From NCBI RefSeq assembly GCF_026672275.1, contig NZ_JANQCD010000014.1:1-64000 (forward strand): DNA of 64,000 bases. The letters run 5' to 3'. Below are positions 35,672 through 44,898 of the stretch, one piece after another. Within the stretch, counting starts at the first letter, position 1. Every line of letters starts with the position of its first letter. Under the pieces are notes generated by a model, which saw only the letters and a list, made by a program, of their open reading frames with translations, searched no databases and had not been told where the DNA came from. The DNA comes from Marinifilum sp. D737. GTDB lineage: Bacteria > Bacteroidota > Bacteroidia > Bacteroidales > Marinifilaceae. The translations under genes were made by a program, and so were the position numbers.

Positions 35672-37149
35672 AACTGCTGAATTTCAGGTGATTTCTCTAC
35701 TTCCTTATCAAATTTTTCAGCCATATATAAAAAGGCCATTGACGCATACACAATTGGTCCTGTTGGCAATTGCCCCAGTACTGCATTTCCATACGAGGCT
35801 ACCATAATTCCCCAAATTCCTGCAACCAAAGCACTCATCTGAGCCTTGACCCAAGGGTCTTTTAGCCTAAAGAAAATGACATATGAGCTTTTCAACACAA
35901 TAAACAGGAGAATAAACAGGTGCAAAAACAAACCTACAATTCCTTGTTCCACCCATATCATAACGTACCAGCTATCAGTCGGAACTTGAGCAGCCAATGA
36001 ACCCGGAGCATATCTTTTTGCTGCTCCGGTTGTGGAACCAAGCCCTGTACCAATAGGACGAGAAGCCATGTAATTTTTTAATTTACGTTGATTTTCCAAA
36101 CGCACCTGCAATGATTTATCTTCCGGATTAAAAGCCGTTCGCATGCGGTTTATGGTATAATTTCCATTCCCAATTGTTGTATACTTAAAAAACACCAAAA
36201 CCGAAATTCCCAGGATAGCACCTGCGATCATCACTTTTACATTTTTTCGCAAAACAGTATAAAGGCCGAATCCCATAATTGGTACTGCAATCGCTCCTCT
36301 GGTTCCGGAAATCATCATTCCAAACAAAGCCAAACCTCCTGCTATAGCATACAACAACCTGGTTTTCTTAGATTTTTTTTCATTTAATGCCAAAATTGAG
36401 AAGATCACTCCAGCATGTCCTTGCGATCCTCCAAACTGACCAGCATCTGTAAAAAAGGAGAATACCCGCAGCTTGCCAAATAAAAGATGGGTATCACTTC
36501 CCGGTCCATTTAACCAAGCCTGTTCCCAGGGATCAAGACCAACGTGCTTTTGCACTATTCCTTTAATGGAGGCAAAAATGGCCAATACCGCCCAAATCTT
36601 AAAAAATCGATCCAAGTCTTTAATTTTATCAAACAGGATAAAAACCAATGGAATAATTAAAAACATATAAAGACCTATTCCACGCATGGATTGAAACCAA
36701 AGTGGACGAGCTGTTGCCATTGGATTAAACAACTGAAAAACAATCCAGCCAAACCAAATAATGGCTAAAGCAAACAATGGGTTCTTTGCTTTTTCCCAAT
36801 GAACATCCTTGAAAAAGGATTGAAAAAAGAGCACAAGTAAAGCAAGAAACAAATGAAAATCAATTACCATTCCATAAGGAATTCCTTTTACGTAACGAGC
36901 AAATCCAAGAATGAAATAATTGAGAATAAACATCCCAATAAGTGCTATTTTGGGGTTTAAGCAGATGAAATAGATATAAGTTAAAACCAGTGGCATTGCA
37001 ATAATACCCATTCCGTTTACAATACCTCCGCTTGCCAGATATCCCATTCCTAACAATGAAATTATCATCAGGAAAAAAGGAATCGGCTTAGCCAATAAAC
37101 CAGCCCCTTTTTCCTCCATAAATGGGTGATATTTCATTAATTTACTCAT
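35668..37149 (-). CDS. Wzy-like polysaccharide polymerase (O-antigen ligase family)
   Basis: A 493-residue polytopic inner-membrane protein with about twelve predicted helices and a large periplasmic loop (about 325-395) carrying RPIGTGLGSTTG and the downstream DSWYVMIWVEQGIVG, the Wzy_C/O-antigen-ligase signature. In an operon with a flippase and a Wzc-like co-polymerase it is best read as the polymerase joining repeat units on undecaprenyl diphosphate at the periplasmic face. A ligase role is less likely because no LPS-core genes are near. Confidence 0.85.
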   Translation of the reverse strand: MSKLMKYHPFMEEKGAGLLAKPIPFFLMIISLLGMGYLASGGIVNGMGIIAMPLVLTYIYFICLNPKIALIGMFILNYFILGFARYVKGIPYGMVIDFHLFLALLVLFFQSFFKDVHWEKAKNPLFALAIIWFGWIVFQLFNPMATARPLWFQSMRGIGLYMFLIIPLVFILFDKIKDLDRFFKIWAVLAIFASIKGIVQKHVGLDPWEQAWLNGPGSDTHLLFGKLRVFSFFTDAGQFGGSQGHAGVIFSILALNEKKSKKTRLLYAIAGGLALFGMMISGTRGAIAVPIMGFGLYTVLRKNVKVMIAGAILGISVLVFFKYTTIGNGNYTINRMRTAFNPEDKSLQVRLENQRKLKNYMASRPIGTGLGSTTGAAKRYAPGSLAAQVPTDSWYVMIWVEQGIVGLFLHLFILLFIVLKSSYVIFFRLKDPWVKAQMSALVAGIWGIMVASYGNAVLGQLPTGPIVYASMAFLYMAEKFDKEVEKSPEIQQL

Positions 37150-37163
37150 AGAATATTATCTCA

Positions 37164-38306
37164 TTAAGAATTCAAAGAAGATCTTAAATAGTCAATCGAT
37201 CTTTTCTTTTCTGCATCGAGTACTTTATTAACTCTATCAAAATCTATTTTTTCCTGTAGTTTCAGTTCTATTGAATCATCAATCTCCGTAATCAATCGAT
37301 CCTCCAAACCAAAAATCTTAAGCAATGTAGTAAAGCGCGACATTCCTCTTTTCTTGTTCCCCAAGGCAAAGAATGGTTTGTTGAAAATGATACAAAATAC
37401 AGTACCATGAAACGAATCTGTGATCACAAATTCAGCATCCATAAAACCTTTTATCCAATGTGTTACTTTTGGACAAATACATTGATCCAGTTTCTTTCTA
37501 CCAACATTTCTAAAGAAATTCTTTGGCATGGTAGAAAAAGCCTCAAGTCCCAATTGTTTTTCAACCATTTCAACCATTTTTAGAACCCTTGGATTTCTAT
37601 CGAGGATGTAGGTAAGAAGCTTTTTATTATGTACTGGTAACTTATCGTTTTCAACCAATTGTATATATTCCTCTTTTTCAACCAGCATGGTTGGATCCAG
37701 AAATTGATCAGCTTTGATATTAAAGTACTTTTCGCACAAATCAATACCAGATAATTCACGAACCCCAACAGCATCAAATTGTTCAATTAATTTTTTACAG
37801 GCTGCTGTTTCTTTATTTGAATATTCCCAGGAATCAACTCCAAATGAAGCAGCATAAGAGATTTTCTTGGAACCTTCATTTTTGGGTAAAAATCCTAAAT
37901 AATGATTTGCTATGTCCGGGGAATACTTTGGTCTCCACACCTGATCACTTCCAACTACCCATGCATCAAACTTCTGTTCTTGCAAAGTCTTAAAATCCTT
38001 CTCTGAATTTAAACAATTGGTTAGTTCAATGTGCTCATCAATAAATTTACGGGTATGTTGCGCAATAAGGATTGCCTCCTTCTTGGTTGGCCAGGTTCTC
38101 ACAACAACCTTCTTCCCAAAACAATATCTCTGTACAAACCTTTTTCCAAATGATAGGGTTTTAAACATCCAGGATTCTCCTTTCGAGGTTCTATTTACCG
38201 TAAGCACCTTGTGCCCCATTTTCTTCAAGACAGATTGCAATGCGTAGGCTTGCAAAATACCTCCATAATTGGAATTAAATGGTAATGTTACGATTCCTAT
38301 CTTCAT
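37164..38306 (-). CDS. polysaccharide pyruvyl transferase family protein
   Basis: A 380-residue cytoplasmic protein starting MKIGIVTLPFNSNYGGILQAYAL, the start typical of the CsaB/WcaK pyruvyltransferase family, with AWVVGSDQVWRP, SYAASFG and the C-terminal TDSFHGTVFCIIFNKPF motif (conserved S/T-D-x-x-H). It would add a ketal-linked pyruvate from PEP to a sugar, giving the exopolysaccharide negative charge. Some members are glycosyltransferase-like, so chemistry is inferred. Confidence 0.88.
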   Translation of the reverse strand: MKIGIVTLPFNSNYGGILQAYALQSVLKKMGHKVLTVNRTSKGESWMFKTLSFGKRFVQRYCFGKKVVVRTWPTKKEAILIAQHTRKFIDEHIELTNCLNSEKDFKTLQEQKFDAWVVGSDQVWRPKYSPDIANHYLGFLPKNEGSKKISYAASFGVDSWEYSNKETAACKKLIEQFDAVGVRELSGIDLCEKYFNIKADQFLDPTMLVEKEEYIQLVENDKLPVHNKKLLTYILDRNPRVLKMVEMVEKQLGLEAFSTMPKNFFRNVGRKKLDQCICPKVTHWIKGFMDAEFVITDSFHGTVFCIIFNKPFFALGNKKRGMSRFTTLLKIFGLEDRLITEIDDSIELKLQEKIDFDRVNKVLDAEKKRSIDYLRSSLNS

Positions 38307-38344
38307 ATTATTATTGATTAATTATATTCTTTATTTTTATCAGT

Positions 38345-39889
38345 CTAAACCAATTTAGCAGGCATTTTACCTTTCAGTTTTGCCAACACCTTTTGTACCG
38401 GACTATAAATCAAATTCTTTTCGTATTCATTCATCGACATTTTCCAAAAAACAGGTAGATAAACAGCTACAAAACACACTATTCCAAGCGCAAGTTTTAG
38501 TAATGAATCTAACTCGATCCATCTTAACGTTATAAAGACAAGCAAACTAAGCACAAAGGGAGCAAGAGCCATTCTACCAATCTCTTTCCAAAAACGTGGA
38601 ATATCGATTTTTTCCTTTTTATAGTAATAGATGTTCATGCCAATCCATTGACCTAATATCATACCTATAGCAATGGCAACGGCACTACCAATTCCCTGAA
38701 ACTTATCAACAAGAATCAATTGCAACACCACACTAAAAGAAGCTAATCCCAAATAAAAAAGTGATCGAAATTTTACTTTGTTGCGTGCCAACAGAATGGT
38801 AATTCCAATATTTTGGATTAAAGGAACAGTTAATGGAACAATTAATAGCAAAGCAATAATATAGGTTTGAGCATAATCGGCACCGGCCCAAATAATCACA
38901 AACTGCTGACCAAATAGAATAAACCCACACAGAATTAAGGACAATATTATAAATTGAATACGACCAGTACGAATGAACAAATCGGATATTTCCTTTTCGG
39001 ATGATTGCTTGGTAGCCATAGCTGTTACCTTAGGCAAGAATACTCCAGGAATAGCAGTTGAGAAATTACGATACATTTGCTGTAATTGAATGGCTACGGC
39101 GAAAACTGCAACTGCTGCCGTACCTACTTTGGCCCCCAAAATCAATTGCCCTGAGCTCCAATACAAGCGATCTACAATTACACCCAGGAAAATAAAAAAT
39201 GAATACCCGGCAATTTCTTTAAACAAATCTTTTTGAAAGCCTTTAAAGCGCACCTTAATTTTAATTCCATATCTACAGTAGCAGAAATTGGAAACCTGTA
39301 TAATCACATTTAAGACTGTCATCAAAGCAACCATACCAATTGCTCTATAGCCCATCATCAATAACAATATCATTATTGATGTATTAAAAACAATGTATCC
39401 TATTCGTAAAAGTCGTTGAAAAACAAATTTTTCGTATGCAGTAATAATTGAATTAAAAATGGTTAACGGAAAAGTAATTCCCAAATTAAAGGTCATCAGC
39501 AAAATCATTACCTCAACCTTGTATAACTCTTCCGAACTTAAGCTATCTCCGTAAAAAAAATCGATGTTAAAATACAATGCAATGCCTAATGCAACAACCA
39601 GTAAACCAATTGCTGAATAAACCAAAACAAACATTCCATACATGGAATTTAACTCCTTAAGTTTTCCTTCAGCTCTGAATTTGGCAGTATACCTTACAAT
39701 GGTATTTCCCAAACCAAAATCCAACACAGTTAAATAAGCCATTATTGAAGCCACAATTGCATACAAACCATACTCACTCTGCCCCATCATGCGTAACATG
39801 TATGGAGTGTAGAACAATGCAACCAGGTTACTCAAACCAAGTATTCCATAGGAAAGTAGTGCTCCTGCTTTTAACTGATTTATTTGCAT
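38345..39889 (-). CDS. Wzx-type polysaccharide flippase
   Basis: A 514-residue MATE/MOP-superfamily membrane protein with 12-14 helices. The N-terminus (ALLSYGILGLSNLVALFYTPYMLRMMG) and the following EYGLYAIVAS, DFGLGNTIVRY motifs are typical of RfbX/Wzx oligosaccharide flippases. It moves the lipid-linked repeat unit across the inner membrane to the Wzy polymerase. Located 7 bp after the Wzc-like gene. Confidence 0.9.
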   Translation of the reverse strand: MQINQLKAGALLSYGILGLSNLVALFYTPYMLRMMGQSEYGLYAIVASIMAYLTVLDFGLGNTIVRYTAKFRAEGKLKELNSMYGMFVLVYSAIGLLVVALGIALYFNIDFFYGDSLSSEELYKVEVMILLMTFNLGITFPLTIFNSIITAYEKFVFQRLLRIGYIVFNTSIMILLLMMGYRAIGMVALMTVLNVIIQVSNFCYCRYGIKIKVRFKGFQKDLFKEIAGYSFFIFLGVIVDRLYWSSGQLILGAKVGTAAVAVFAVAIQLQQMYRNFSTAIPGVFLPKVTAMATKQSSEKEISDLFIRTGRIQFIILSLILCGFILFGQQFVIIWAGADYAQTYIIALLLIVPLTVPLIQNIGITILLARNKVKFRSLFYLGLASFSVVLQLILVDKFQGIGSAVAIAIGMILGQWIGMNIYYYKKEKIDIPRFWKEIGRMALAPFVLSLLVFITLRWIELDSLLKLALGIVCFVAVYLPVFWKMSMNEYEKNLIYSPVQKVLAKLKGKMPAKLV

Positions 39890-39896
39890 AGCCTAA

Positions 39897-42107
39897 TTAT
39901 TTTAATTTTTTAGAATAAATCTGAAAAGAGATTACTTTCTTTATGAACCTTCTAATAACAGTTCTTTTTCCTGGAATTTCACCTATCATTTTCTCCATCT
40001 CATCCAAGTCCGCTCCATTCAGAATTACTCCTTGTTTTAAGTGTTCTGTTTGCTTTTCTAGTTTTGCCAATGCATTTTTATCAGCATTACTCCAACTGCG
40101 ATTAGCTCTAAGGGTAAGCAATGCAAGGTCTGCGTCCGAGAATAATTTTACTGGATAGTTATTTAAATTTATTGATGGAATTTCAACCAATACAAAATCG
40201 TATGCAGACAATTCCACATTTTTATTTTCTACAAGATTATTTACCGAAGTACATTTTAAAGTTTCACCATCGGCATCAAAAACAAGCTGCTCTAAGTTAG
40301 AATCTTCGTTATTTTCCTTATGATTTATCAACAAACACTTGAACCCTTTCGTTTTCATGTGTTCCAATAAAAAATTACCTAAACAGGTCTTCCCTTCACC
40401 ATCTTGAGTACTATAAATAATTGCTTTTATTGGCCCCTTAGTTTCAATACCGTTTACCAGATTAAAAATTCCCTGGAAAAGTTTGTTTACTGACAATCGC
40501 TTTAATTCTGCATAATCACGTCTACGGGCTTTCTTAAGCATATTAGGAAAAGTAGAAATTACACTAAGCTTGGTTAACTTCTGTGCATTGGCAACATTGC
40601 GAATATTAGGATTTAAAAAGTCAAGCGCTATTATCACAAAAGCAGGAATGAAAAATCCAATCATCATACCTATCAACAATAGTATTTTTCGTTTGCTCGG
40701 TTCCGATTTTAATGGAAAGTTTGGTTCTTCAGAAACCTTTAAGTTGGTGTTCAACTCCAAATTCTGTTGTTTCAATTTTGCAACATTCAAACTATGCAAA
40801 ATGGAAAGGTACTCTTTCTCAGCAATATCAATTTTTCGTTCCAGTCTTTTCATTGTTGCTCCTTTGGGAGCATATTCCTTCACCAATCTTTCAAATTCCT
40901 TGTTTTTTTCATCGCCCACCAACATTTTTGCACGAGTCGATTCATAAGCCACCACATTAACCAACCATTGATTCAGAACTGATGTGGAATTAATTCCATC
41001 AACTGAATGATCTATAAAGTATGCCTGATTGATTGAATTTCTTAATTTTTCCTGAAGCTCAAACGACTTTGCTCTCATTACAGCAATTTCATCCTGATAG
41101 TGGGTATCCGATATGGTATCAAACTCAGCCTGATAATCCTTTACAGAAATTTCGATATTCAGCTCAGCTATTTGATTACGAAGCTTGATGATTTCAGTAT
41201 TATTCAACTCTTTCTTTTGTTGTACCGTTAATTTGTCTTCCAGCACTTTCAAAACAGCCTCTGAAGCCTTCAACTCCATTTTTAACTCATTATAATAGGC
41301 TGCAAATCGCTCTTTCTGAATGGTAATGTGCTCAGATTGTTCGTAGTAGTTGATAATATTATTCTGCTTATTAAATTTTAGCAGTTGATCTTCAGCATTA
41401 TCCAACTTCAACTGCGCATCATCCAATTGGTTTTGGAAATATTTTAATATTGCATCCGATTGAACAAGTTTGATTGAAGAATATTTTTCGACAAATACTT
41501 CATTAAAAATCTGTAATGTTTGTTTACAAATTCCAGGATCATTGGATTTGTAACTTATCTCAATCATGTCACTTGAGTAGAGGCGTCTTACCTTTAGTTT
41601 CGAAAGAATTTTCTCAAAACTATACACTGGATGATTCAAATAAGATAATTCGTAAATAAAATTCTCAAAATCTTTATTCTTATAATTCAAAAAATTCTTG
41701 TAGGTTTCTTCATAATTTCCTTCAACCACCAATTGAGACACTTCGTCAGGAACAATTCGTTTAATTTTCTTATACGATTCTCTGGATATAATTTCCTTTG
41801 TTGGTTTATCAAGAAGCATGTGATGTACAAACAAGCGAAGACCAACTTCTTCTGCAGTTCCCCTTGAATTGATGACATTTATAAGGTTATCGAAAGCTGT
41901 TATTGTAGATTGCCTGTCTACTTTTGAGCTTTCCAACGAGGTTAAATTTGCACCTGTTGCTATTCCTGTATATATTTTGGTACGAGATGTATAAACCTTA
42001 GGCTCATCCTTTGTTAAATGAAATATCAAAGCAAATAACATTACCGGACCTAAAATTAGAATCAAGTAATGTTTTAACAGCAGTCGTATGAAGTATATAA
42101 TGTTCAA
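39897..42107 (-). CDS. Wzc-like polysaccharide co-polymerase with degenerate kinase domain
   Basis: A 736-residue inner-membrane protein. Wzz domain at the N-terminus (helix about 9-28), long periplasmic coiled coil (about 200-430), second helix about 485-505, then a BY-kinase-like domain. The Walker A' site is near-normal (STQDGEGKT), but the Walker B Asp is replaced by Glu (FVLVEIPS), and the C-terminus has one Tyr instead of a tyrosine cluster. It probably controls chain length and couples to export, with weak or absent autophosphorylation. Confidence 0.88.
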   Translation of the reverse strand: MNIIYFIRLLLKHYLILILGPVMLFALIFHLTKDEPKVYTSRTKIYTGIATGANLTSLESSKVDRQSTITAFDNLINVINSRGTAEEVGLRLFVHHMLLDKPTKEIISRESYKKIKRIVPDEVSQLVVEGNYEETYKNFLNYKNKDFENFIYELSYLNHPVYSFEKILSKLKVRRLYSSDMIEISYKSNDPGICKQTLQIFNEVFVEKYSSIKLVQSDAILKYFQNQLDDAQLKLDNAEDQLLKFNKQNNIINYYEQSEHITIQKERFAAYYNELKMELKASEAVLKVLEDKLTVQQKKELNNTEIIKLRNQIAELNIEISVKDYQAEFDTISDTHYQDEIAVMRAKSFELQEKLRNSINQAYFIDHSVDGINSTSVLNQWLVNVVAYESTRAKMLVGDEKNKEFERLVKEYAPKGATMKRLERKIDIAEKEYLSILHSLNVAKLKQQNLELNTNLKVSEEPNFPLKSEPSKRKILLLIGMMIGFFIPAFVIIALDFLNPNIRNVANAQKLTKLSVISTFPNMLKKARRRDYAELKRLSVNKLFQGIFNLVNGIETKGPIKAIIYSTQDGEGKTCLGNFLLEHMKTKGFKCLLINHKENNEDSNLEQLVFDADGETLKCTSVNNLVENKNVELSAYDFVLVEIPSINLNNYPVKLFSDADLALLTLRANRSWSNADKNALAKLEKQTEHLKQGVILNGADLDEMEKMIGEIPGKRTVIRRFIKKVISFQIYSKKLK

Positions 42108-42112
42108 AATAT

Positions 42113-42856
42113 CTAATTTAAATTCAATTTAATACCAATGGTTTCTTGCAACAGGTGAATGGCTACAGTAAATTCTATTCTTATTTCCTCGCATTCCAAA
42201 CGTAGATTTAACAACTGACTTTTCTGTTTTGAATAATCAGCCAATGGAATTTTTCCATTTTTATAATTGATTTCAGCATCTGCCATCTGCATCTTCATTG
42301 TTTCCAACTCTGATGTTTTAATAATCAATTTGGCATGCGCTCTCAGCAAATTCCCATATTGTGTAACTACCAATTTTCTAAGTTCAGAGACTACTTTATC
42401 TTTCTGATACTGCAGCTTCATCTTCTCACTTATGGCAACCTCACGATCAACATTATCAAAAATTGAGCTGAAAGGTATTTTTAAAGATAATCCAACACTG
42501 TACCTCTGTTGTTTTGCATTGGTAGTTCCTGTAGATTCATCTCCCAATGATTCATTAATTATGAGATTATCAAACATCCCATATTTAGCAGAACCTGTAA
42601 CACTAAAGTAAGACAGCCAATCTTTCTTTTCTGATTTTATTTTCAAATCCTGAATTAAAATATCAGCATCTATCATTTTGAGTAATGGAGAATGTATTAC
42701 TGCTGAATCAAGCAATTGACCTAATGGAATAATCTTAGTTTTTAAATTATGCAAGTTCAATTCTTTATCAATTACCTCAGAAACCTGAGCATTACTAATA
42801 ATCGATAAACTCATAATCAAAAGGGAAAATGATATTCTTGTAATATATCCTCTCAT
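42113..42856 (-). CDS. short TolC-like outer-membrane efflux protein
   Basis: A 247-residue exported protein from the ATG at 42856. The frame is open further upstream to 42919, but that overlaps the preceding gene by 52 bp and would bury the signal peptide (here about 1-22, IISNAQ). The body shows one TolC-type repeat: long helices around KMKLQYQKDKVVSELRKLVV and DAEINYKNGKIPLADYSKQK. Canonical OEPs have two such repeats and about 420 residues, so this is roughly half-size. As no Wza gene is present, it may form or assist the outer-membrane channel for the polysaccharide. Confidence 0.78.
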   Translation of the reverse strand: MRGYITRISFSLLIMSLSIISNAQVSEVIDKELNLHNLKTKIIPLGQLLDSAVIHSPLLKMIDADILIQDLKIKSEKKDWLSYFSVTGSAKYGMFDNLIINESLGDESTGTTNAKQQRYSVGLSLKIPFSSIFDNVDREVAISEKMKLQYQKDKVVSELRKLVVTQYGNLLRAHAKLIIKTSELETMKMQMADAEINYKNGKIPLADYSKQKSQLLNLRLECEEIRIEFTVAIHLLQETIGIKLNLN

Positions 42857-42867
42857 TAAGATAAATT

Positions 42868-44058
42868 TTAGACATTCTCTTTCTGAAATACTGCAGGAAT
42901 GGTTCTTAGAATGATCCACATATCCTTCCAGAAAGAATATTTACTGTTAGCAATTTCAACATATTTATTATCCAAACCTTTTCTCTCTTCAGGTGACATC
43001 TTTGAAGTCTTACCACGAGCTTCAACCTGCCACAAACCTGTAATTCCTGCAGGACCGTTAAATCGATCCGTCCATTCGTCAGTTGTTAACATTTCTGCTT
43101 CGTACAAAGGCAAAGGTCGGTTACCTACAATCGACATGTCACCACGAATCACATTGATTAACTGTGGCAATTCATCAATACTTAATTTTCTAATGATATG
43201 CCCCACTTTGGTAATTCTAGGGTCATTTTCGAATTTCACAAAAGCTTTGTCTTGTTTTTGTTTTTGCCGCTGGATGTGAGTATTCTCTTCTACCTCCTCT
43301 TCATCACCAAACAAAATGGTTGATCCCTGAGCAGCACTGTTTTCTTCTATAACTTCTGCCAGTTCAGGTTCAGTCTCCTCAGATTGATACTGATTTAAAT
43401 GCTCCAACTCCTTTAATCGCTTATCTGCATCAGGATACATCGAACGTAGCTTTAGGAAATTAAATATTCGATAACCAGTACCTACTCTTTTAGATATGTA
43501 ATAAACCTTTCCTTTAGATTCTAAACGAATAGCAGCAACAAACACAAGCAACAATGGCGAAAGTGCTATTAATGCCAAGCTTGCAAAAACAATATCAAAA
43601 CACCTTTTAAAGAATGGTGTTGTGTAAACTTTTACATCTTTATTCTCTTGAATCTTATTAAACTTCATGTGCACCTGTAGCACCTTGAGAAAATTCACAC
43701 GATTTAAAATTGTTTCTGCATCAACCGGTTTCGCATAAACATCGCTTATTTTTTGCTTGATTGCACGCTTTATGATCTCAGGCTGTTTCTCTGCTACAAG
43801 CAACAAGTAAGGTATGGATCTTTGTTCATCATACTTCTCAACAAACACCGTATGAAAATCCAAACCATTTCTACCTGGCAATTCAAATTCACTGATCACG
43901 CCATCTACTGTTTTGTTTTTTTCAATCCACTCGGATGCTTGCAATGGATTCGCATGATGTATTAGCTTAACCTTTCCATTCAATTCCTTAAAACTGGACA
44001 AAACATACTCGTCGGAACCAATGTACATCAGTTTCATTTGTCGATTTGCTGCATTCAT
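42868..44058 (-). CDS. initiating sugar-phosphate transferase with N-terminal pseudo-receiver
   Basis: A 396-residue protein. Residues about 8-130 form a response-regulator-like domain (VDGVISEFELPGRNG; DVYAKPVD), but the phosphoacceptor position holds Glu instead of Asp. A membrane helix (about 152-176) leads to a bacterial sugar transferase domain: KRCFDIVFASLALI, KLRSMYPDADKR, RKLSIDELPQLINVIRGDMSIVGNRPLP and AGITGLWQVEARGK, the WbaP/WcaJ signature. An acidic insertion (about 225-270) lies inside the catalytic domain. It attaches the first sugar-1-phosphate to undecaprenyl phosphate. A true receiver protein is encoded 7 bp upstream. Confidence 0.9.
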   Translation of the reverse strand: MNAANRQMKLMYIGSDEYVLSSFKELNGKVKLIHHANPLQASEWIEKNKTVDGVISEFELPGRNGLDFHTVFVEKYDEQRSIPYLLLVAEKQPEIIKRAIKQKISDVYAKPVDAETILNRVNFLKVLQVHMKFNKIQENKDVKVYTTPFFKRCFDIVFASLALIALSPLLLVFVAAIRLESKGKVYYISKRVGTGYRIFNFLKLRSMYPDADKRLKELEHLNQYQSEETEPELAEVIEENSAAQGSTILFGDEEEVEENTHIQRQKQKQDKAFVKFENDPRITKVGHIIRKLSIDELPQLINVIRGDMSIVGNRPLPLYEAEMLTTDEWTDRFNGPAGITGLWQVEARGKTSKMSPEERKGLDNKYVEIANSKYSFWKDMWIILRTIPAVFQKENV

Positions 44059-44065
44059 GGTAATG

Positions 44066-44428
44066 TTATTTAATCAAGCGTTCAATTCTTATCATTAACT
44101 CTTCAGGATTAAAAGGCTTCATGATGTAATCTTCTGCCCCCAGCTTTAAACACTCAACACGAACATTGCTACTCTCCTGACTACTAAGAACAATAATTGG
44201 GATGTCATTAAAATACCCACTCTCTTTAATACGCTTGATTAATTCGATACCATCCATATTGGGCATCTGAAGATCGGTTAAAATAATATCAGGAATATTA
44301 CCAGACTGCAACCATGATATAGCCTGTAACCCATCATTTTTAGTGGTTACCTCGAATGAATTTTGTAAGAAGCGAACCATTAGTTGGCTCATCGAAGGTT
44401 TGTCGTCTACAACTAGTATTTTTTTCAT
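44066..44428 (-). CDS. single-domain response regulator of the exopolysaccharide operon
   Basis: A 120-residue CheY-like protein from ATG 44428, chosen because MKKILVVDDKPSM is the canonical receiver start; the open frame reaches 44563 but the extension looks non-coding. Receiver features are complete: acidic pair in VDDK, phosphoacceptor in ILTDLQMPNMDG, S in VLSSQE, K in IMKPFN. There is no output domain. First gene of the operon, directly before the transferase with the degenerate receiver; it may dock on that protein or control polymer production by phosphorylation from an orphan kinase. Confidence 0.9.
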   Translation of the reverse strand: MKKILVVDDKPSMSQLMVRFLQNSFEVTTKNDGLQAISWLQSGNIPDIILTDLQMPNMDGIELIKRIKESGYFNDIPIIVLSSQESSNVRVECLKLGAEDYIMKPFNPEELMIRIERLIK

Positions 44429-44898
44429 AAATAAACTTAATGCGCTCATGTCACAGAGCAATAATCGATTCAAATAGTATAGTCTTTGGGCATTCACACT
44501 AAAAGTGTAAACTATCAGTACCGATTTACGCACACAGTCTAATTTTGTTTCTTTTTCAGCCAATAGAATGCGAGTTCCCTATGAAACAATAGAATATTAA
44601 GAATGAGTATAAACAAAAAAAAACATTATAGATTTGAGTTAAAAATCAATCATTCAAGAGCTAATAATCGACAAATACCATTCATTGAATCCATTTTTTC
44701 ATTAGTTAATAAAACAACAATATTTTACCTTAATAATCACCTAAACCATAAAACAGGCATAAATAAAAACATAATCACTTACACTCCAAACCTACAAGCC
44801 CAGACAAAAACTATACAATAAATTTATTGACATGATCAATAAAATACCGTAAATTGTATATCCCTTAACTTGTTATCGAATTTTAAAGCGTATGAAAT
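44429..44898. other. intergenic control region of the exopolysaccharide operon
   Basis: About 470 bp between the divergent response-regulator and PAS genes. It contains the dyad at 44493-44511 and an AT-rich tract at 44600-44880 with no credible gene. No promoter matching the standard -33/-7 pattern was found for the operon, so an alternative sigma factor or activator is possible. Confidence 0.5.
44493..44511. promoter_or_regulatory. inverted repeat upstream of the exopolysaccharide operon
   Basis: TTCACACT-AAA-AGTGTAAA (7 of 8 arm positions pair), 65 bp upstream of the first gene. Candidate operator; regulator unknown. Confidence 0.45.

Noticed and set aside
42857-42919. Extended N-terminus of the TolC-like protein
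   Set aside because: It would overlap the sugar-transferase gene by 52 bp and place 21 residues before a normal signal peptide.
44429-44563. 45-residue extension of the single-domain response regulator
   Set aside because: The receiver fold begins at MKKILVVDD; the extension shows no family similarity and spans the operator-like dyad.
44603-44821. 72-residue plus-strand open frame
   Set aside because: AT-rich composition, no recognisable features, no promoter and inside a probable control region.
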